NCBI GenBank assembly: GCA_002296885.1
Contig: DBIH01000079.1
Coordinates: forward strand, 2,908-11,604
Source: Flavobacterium sp. UBA807
GTDB lineage: Bacteria > Bacteroidota > Bacteroidia > Flavobacteriales > Flavobacteriaceae
Direction: 5' to 3'
Length of the DNA: 8,697 nucleotides
Position numbers and translations under genes: made by a program. The notes under the pieces are model-generated. The model was not told the origin of the DNA and searched no databases. It saw only the letters and a program-made list of their open reading frames with translations. Below, one piece after another: positions 6,179 through 8,697 of this stretch (the first letter of the stretch is position 1; every line of letters starts with the position of its first letter).

Positions 6179-7648
6179 AAAGCACACACAACTAAAATCG
6201 TCGGAGAAGGGCTAACCTACGACGATGTACTGCTCATCCCAAATTATTCTGAAGTTCTACCGCGCGAAGTAAGTATTCAGTCAAAGTTTACAAGGAATAT
6301 TACTTTGAATGTTCCTATTGTTTCTGCCGCCATGGATACTGTTACCGAAAGTTCTATGGCAATTGCCATGGCTCAGGAAGGCGGAATTGGTGTATTGCAC
6401 AAAAACATGACTATCGAGCAACAGGCGGCTAAAGTCCGAAAAGTTAAACGGGCTGAGGCCGGAATGATTATCGATCCGGTTACCTTACCTTTAACCGCTA
6501 CTGTGGGTGACGCCAAGATGGCAATGAAGGAATATAGTATTGGAGGAATACCTGTAGTGGATGAAAACGGAATATTAAAAGGAATTGTTACCAATCGTGA
6601 TTTGCGTTTCGAAAAAGGAAAATCACGTTCGATATTGGAAGTGATGACCTCTGAAAATTTGGTAACCGCTGCAGAAGGCACAACTTTGCAGGAAGCAGAA
6701 GGAATTCTACAAAAAAATAAAATCGAAAAACTCCCGGTTGTTGATGATAATTTCAAGCTCATCGGATTGATTACTTTTAGGGATATTACTAAGCTTACGC
6801 AAAAACCTATTGCGAATAAAGATAAATTTGGACGACTTCGTGTTGCGGCTGCAATAGGCGTTACAACCGATGCATTAGAAAGAGCTACAGCTTTGGTCAA
6901 TGCCGGAGTTGATGCAGTGATTATCGATACAGCTCACGGGCATACACAAGGTGTTGTTTCTGTGTTAAAAGAAGTAAAAGCTAAGTTTCCAAATCTTGAT
7001 GTGGTGGTAGGTAATATTGCTACTGCTGAAGCGGCATTATATTTAGCTCAAAATGGTGCCGATGCTGTAAAAGTTGGTATTGGGCCGGGGTCTATTTGTA
7101 CAACCAGAGTTGTTGCCGGAGTTGGATTTCCACAATTTTCCGCTGTTCTTGAAGTAGCGGCTGCTTTAAAAGGAAGTGGAGTTCCTGTTATTGCCGATGG
7201 CGGAATACGATATACCGGAGATATTCCAAAAGCGATTGCTGCCGGAGCCGATTCGGTAATGCTGGGTTCGCTTTTTGCAGGAACAAAAGAAAGTCCGGGA
7301 GAAACCATAATCTTTGAGGGAAGAAAATTCAAATCCTATCGCGGAATGGGCTCTGTAGAAGCCATGCAGGAAGGTTCAAAAGATCGTTATTTCCAGGATG
7401 TAGAAGACGACATCAAAAAATTAGTTCCCGAAGGAATTGTGGGGCGTGTTCCTTATAAAGGAGAATTAAACGAAAGCATGCAACAATTTGTTGGCGGACT
7501 TCGCGCCGGAATGGGCTATTGTGGAGCCAAAGACATTCCTGCTTTACAGGAATCAGGGCGCTTTGTTAGAATTACCACGAGCGGAATTGGAGAAAGCCAT
7601 CCGCATAATGTGACGATAACCAAAGAAGCTCCGAATTATTCGAGATAG
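6176..7648 (+). CDS. guaB: Inosine-5'-monophosphate dehydrogenase
   Basis: GuaB oxidises IMP to XMP with NAD+ (EC 1.1.1.205), the committed step to GMP. The 490-residue product has normal bacterial length. The barrel starts with [14 protein letters not shown], and [12 protein letters not shown] follows. Two CBS domains occupy about residues 94-150 ([11 protein letters not shown]...IPVVDENG) and 155-215 ([16 protein letters not shown]...LPVVDDN); in this family they bind regulatory nucleotides. The barrel then resumes. The potassium and catalytic loop is [11 protein letters not shown] with catalytic C308, followed by [11 protein letters not shown] and MLGSLFAGT (IMP phosphate), FKSYRGMGS, the flap region [11 protein letters not shown], and [11 protein letters not shown]. 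It has its own -7 element and a start-codon inverted repeat, no Shine-Dalgarno sequence, and a strong terminator, so it is probably a single-gene transcript. The start is fixed by homology. Confidence 0.98.
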   Translation: MKAHTTKIVGEGLTYDDVLLIPNYSEVLPREVSIQSKFTRNITLNVPIVSAAMDTVTESSMAIAMAQEGGIGVLHKNMTIEQQAAKVRKVKRAEAGMIIDPVTLPLTATVGDAKMAMKEYSIGGIPVVDENGILKGIVTNRDLRFEKGKSRSILEVMTSENLVTAAEGTTLQEAEGILQKNKIEKLPVVDDNFKLIGLITFRDITKLTQKPIANKDKFGRLRVAAAIGVTTDALERATALVNAGVDAVIIDTAHGHTQGVVSVLKEVKAKFPNLDVVVGNIATAEAALYLAQNGADAVKVGIGPGSICTTRVVAGVGFPQFSAVLEVAAALKGSGVPVIADGGIRYTGDIPKAIAAGADSVMLGSLFAGTKESPGETIIFEGRKFKSYRGMGSVEAMQEGSKDRYFQDVEDDIKKLVPEGIVGRVPYKGELNESMQQFVGGLRAGMGYCGAKDIPALQESGRFVRITTSGIGESHPHNVTITKEAPNYSR

Positions 7649-7668
7649 TTTTTTAAAAGATAAATATC

Positions 7669-7697
7669 AGGGATAAGTTAAAACTTATCCCTTTTTT
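7669..7697 (+). terminator. Intrinsic terminator after guaB
   Basis: GGGATAAGTT (7670-7679) pairs perfectly with AACTTATCCC (7682-7691), and an outer A-T pair extends the stem. The nominal two-base loop would open to about four. The stem is followed directly by six T residues (7692-7697) and then more T-rich DNA. It begins about 20 bp after the guaB stop and separates guaB from amt. Confidence 0.93.
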
Positions 7698-7736
7698 GTT
7701 TTATCAAATTTTCAATATTTAAAAAATATTTTATTT

Positions 7737-7809
7737 ACCCCTAAATTGAACACCCTATAAATTTATAATTTAATAAAAATTTAAAATCACCTATAATTTT
7801 TAATAGGGT
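7737..7809. promoter_or_regulatory. Cluster of ACCCTAT-like motifs upstream of amt
   Basis: In otherwise almost pure A/T DNA, four similar short motifs occur: ACCCCTAAA (7737-7745), ACCCTATAA (7752-7760), ACCTATAA (7789-7796) and, inverted, AATAGGGT (7802-7809). ACCCTAT at 7752-7758 and ATAGGGT at 7803-7809 are exact reverse complements. The inverted copy lies about where a -33 element would be for the candidate amt promoter. These may be binding sites for a nitrogen-responsive regulator; that is inference. Confidence 0.35.
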
Positions 7810-7825
7810 TAAAAATAAAAACATA

Positions 7826-7833
7826 TATATTTA
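7826..7833 (+). promoter_or_regulatory. Candidate -7 promoter element for amt
   Basis: TATATTTA agrees with TAnnTTTG except for the final base and ends 23 bp before the amt ATG, like the layout at pyrD and guaB. AT-rich context makes chance matches likely, so confidence is low. No sigma-54 type GG/GC box was found in 7698-7856. Confidence 0.28.
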
Positions 7834-7856
7834 TCATGAATTCAACATAAAAAATC

Positions 7857-8697
7857 ATGAAACCAAGAAGAATTGTTTTAAGCGTGATCCTTATCATAAT
7901 TTTGATGCTTACTTTATTTTCAAATCTTATCTTTAAAAATAATGTAACGGTAACTTCAGAAACAAAATTTGACACAGGCGATACTGCCTGGATGATTGTT
8001 GCTACTGCATTGGTTTTATTAATGACTCCCGGATTAGGCTTCTTTTATGGCGGCATGGTAGGCAAGAAAAACGTAATCAGTACGATGCTGCAAAGTTTTA
8101 TGGCAATGGTAATCGTAAGTGTGCTGTGGGTAGTTGCTGCTTATGGTTTGTGTTTTGGACCTTCTATTGGTGGGTTTATCGGAAATCCGATTCCCAATTT
8201 GTTTTTTAATAATGTAGGGGCAACTTCTTCCTGGTCACTGGCACCAACGATTCCTTTGCTTTTGTTCGCGCTTTTTCAGGTCAAGTTTGCAATTATTACT
8301 CCGGCACTCATTACCGGGGCTTTTGCAGAACGCATACGCTTTTGGGCTTACTTATTATTTATGGTGTTGTTCATTTTATTTGTCTATGCCCCACTCGCCC
8401 ATTGCACCTGGCATCCCGATGGATTCTTTTTCAAAATGGGCGTTTTAGATTTTGCAGGCGGGACTGTTGTTCACATGAGTGCAGGTTGGGCGGCACTTGC
8501 CGGAGCAATGTTCTTAGGTAAACGAAAAGGAGAAAAATCAAATCCTGCACGGATTACTTATGTCTTATTAGGAACCGGGCTGCTATGGTTTGGCTGGTTT
8601 GGATTTAATGCCGGTTCAGCTATGGGAGCCAACGGATTAGCCGTTCAGGCATTAGGCACTACTACTACCGCAGCTGCAGCGGCTTCAATGGCATGGG
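7857..8697 (+). CDS. amt: Ammonium transporter, Amt family, 3' end cut off by window edge
   Basis: Amt proteins are trimeric inner-membrane channels that take up ammonium. From ATG at 7857 the frame is open for 280 codons to the window end. An N-terminal hydrophobic helix (about residues 6-27) resembles a signal sequence, as in E. coli AmtB. The first family segment is DTAWMIVATALVLLMTPGLGFFYGGMVGKKNV. LFQVKFAIITPALITGAFAER holds the external phenylalanine gate region. W185 in CTWHPDGFF corresponds to the external-site tryptophan. DFAGGTVVHMSAGWAAL contains H206, the first of the twin pore histidines. WFGWFGFNAGSA carries the inner phenylalanine and the serine of the binding site. The second pore histidine lies beyond the edge. 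No PII (glnK) gene is in view; one may lie downstream. The upstream ATG at 7836 is quickly stopped, so 7857 is the start. Confidence 0.96.
   Translation, partial: MKPRRIVLSVILIIILMLTLFSNLIFKNNVTVTSETKFDTGDTAWMIVATALVLLMTPGLGFFYGGMVGKKNVISTMLQSFMAMVIVSVLWVVAAYGLCFGPSIGGFIGNPIPNLFFNNVGATSSWSLAPTIPLLLFALFQVKFAIITPALITGAFAERIRFWAYLLFMVLFILFVYAPLAHCTWHPDGFFFKMGVLDFAGGTVVHMSAGWAALAGAMFLGKRKGEKSNPARITYVLLGTGLLWFGWFGFNAGSAMGANGLAVQALGTTTTAAAAASMAW

Noticed and set aside
6373..6900. Minus-strand open frame of 175 codons inside guaB
   Set aside because: It is a shadow of the GuaB CBS and barrel codons, with serine-rich, featureless composition and no start context.
7698..7856. Sigma-54 promoter for amt
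   Set aside because: No TGGCAC-N5-TTGCA-like pair with the required GG and GC spacing is present.
7787..7975. Minus-strand open frame of 62 codons over the amt leader and start
   Set aside because: It overlaps the well supported amt N-terminus and derives from low-complexity A/T DNA; the hydrophobic look is the complement of that composition.
1..8697. New multi-gene system, mobile element, CRISPR array or defence island
   Set aside because: Every sizeable open frame on the coding strands belongs to a housekeeping or common conserved family, and no integrase, transposase, spacer array or tRNA was seen.

Overview
The window looks like ordinary chromosomal DNA from a member of the Bacteroidota, most likely Flavobacteriaceae close to Flavobacterium. 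Three things point there. The protein sequences have a flavobacterial character. The intergenic DNA is very AT-rich. Candidate promoters fit the Bacteroidota -7 element TAnnTTTG, and the starts lack clear Shine-Dalgarno sequences. No phage, plasmid, transposase, CRISPR, toxin-antitoxin or defence genes are visible.

Left part (1-3877, minus strand): a tight co-directional block, read nadC > yihY/brkB-type membrane protein > DUF2147 secreted protein > priA (3' end cut off by the window edge). The junctions are 0 bp, a 4-bp ATGA overlap and 10 bp, so the block is probably one transcript combining NAD synthesis, two envelope-associated proteins of unclear role and the replication-restart helicase.

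Centre (3878-5970): a 149-bp divergent intergenic region carries an octamer tandem array, a 12-bp inverted repeat and a good -7 element for pyrD. pyrD (class 2 dihydroorotate dehydrogenase, pyrimidine synthesis) carries an in-frame palindromic repeat insertion encoding CHTERSRS. It is followed 36 bp later by a hydroxymethylglutaryl-CoA lyase gene (leucine catabolism) whose only plausible start codon is TTG. A second octamer array spans the pyrD stop codon.

Right part (5971-8697): guaB (IMP dehydrogenase, GMP synthesis) has its own -7 element and a perfect 10-bp inverted repeat whose right arm contains the start codon. It ends at a strong intrinsic terminator. After a very AT-rich leader with repeated ACCCTAT-type motifs comes the 5' part of an Amt-family ammonium transporter gene, truncated by the window end.

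Functionally this is housekeeping nucleotide, NAD and nitrogen metabolism. I did not find a convincing new multi-gene system. The items worth a second look are small-scale: the coding repeat insertion in pyrD, the recurring 7-8 bp arrays in intergenic DNA, the start-codon hairpin/operator of guaB, the TTG start of the lyase gene and the motif cluster before amt.
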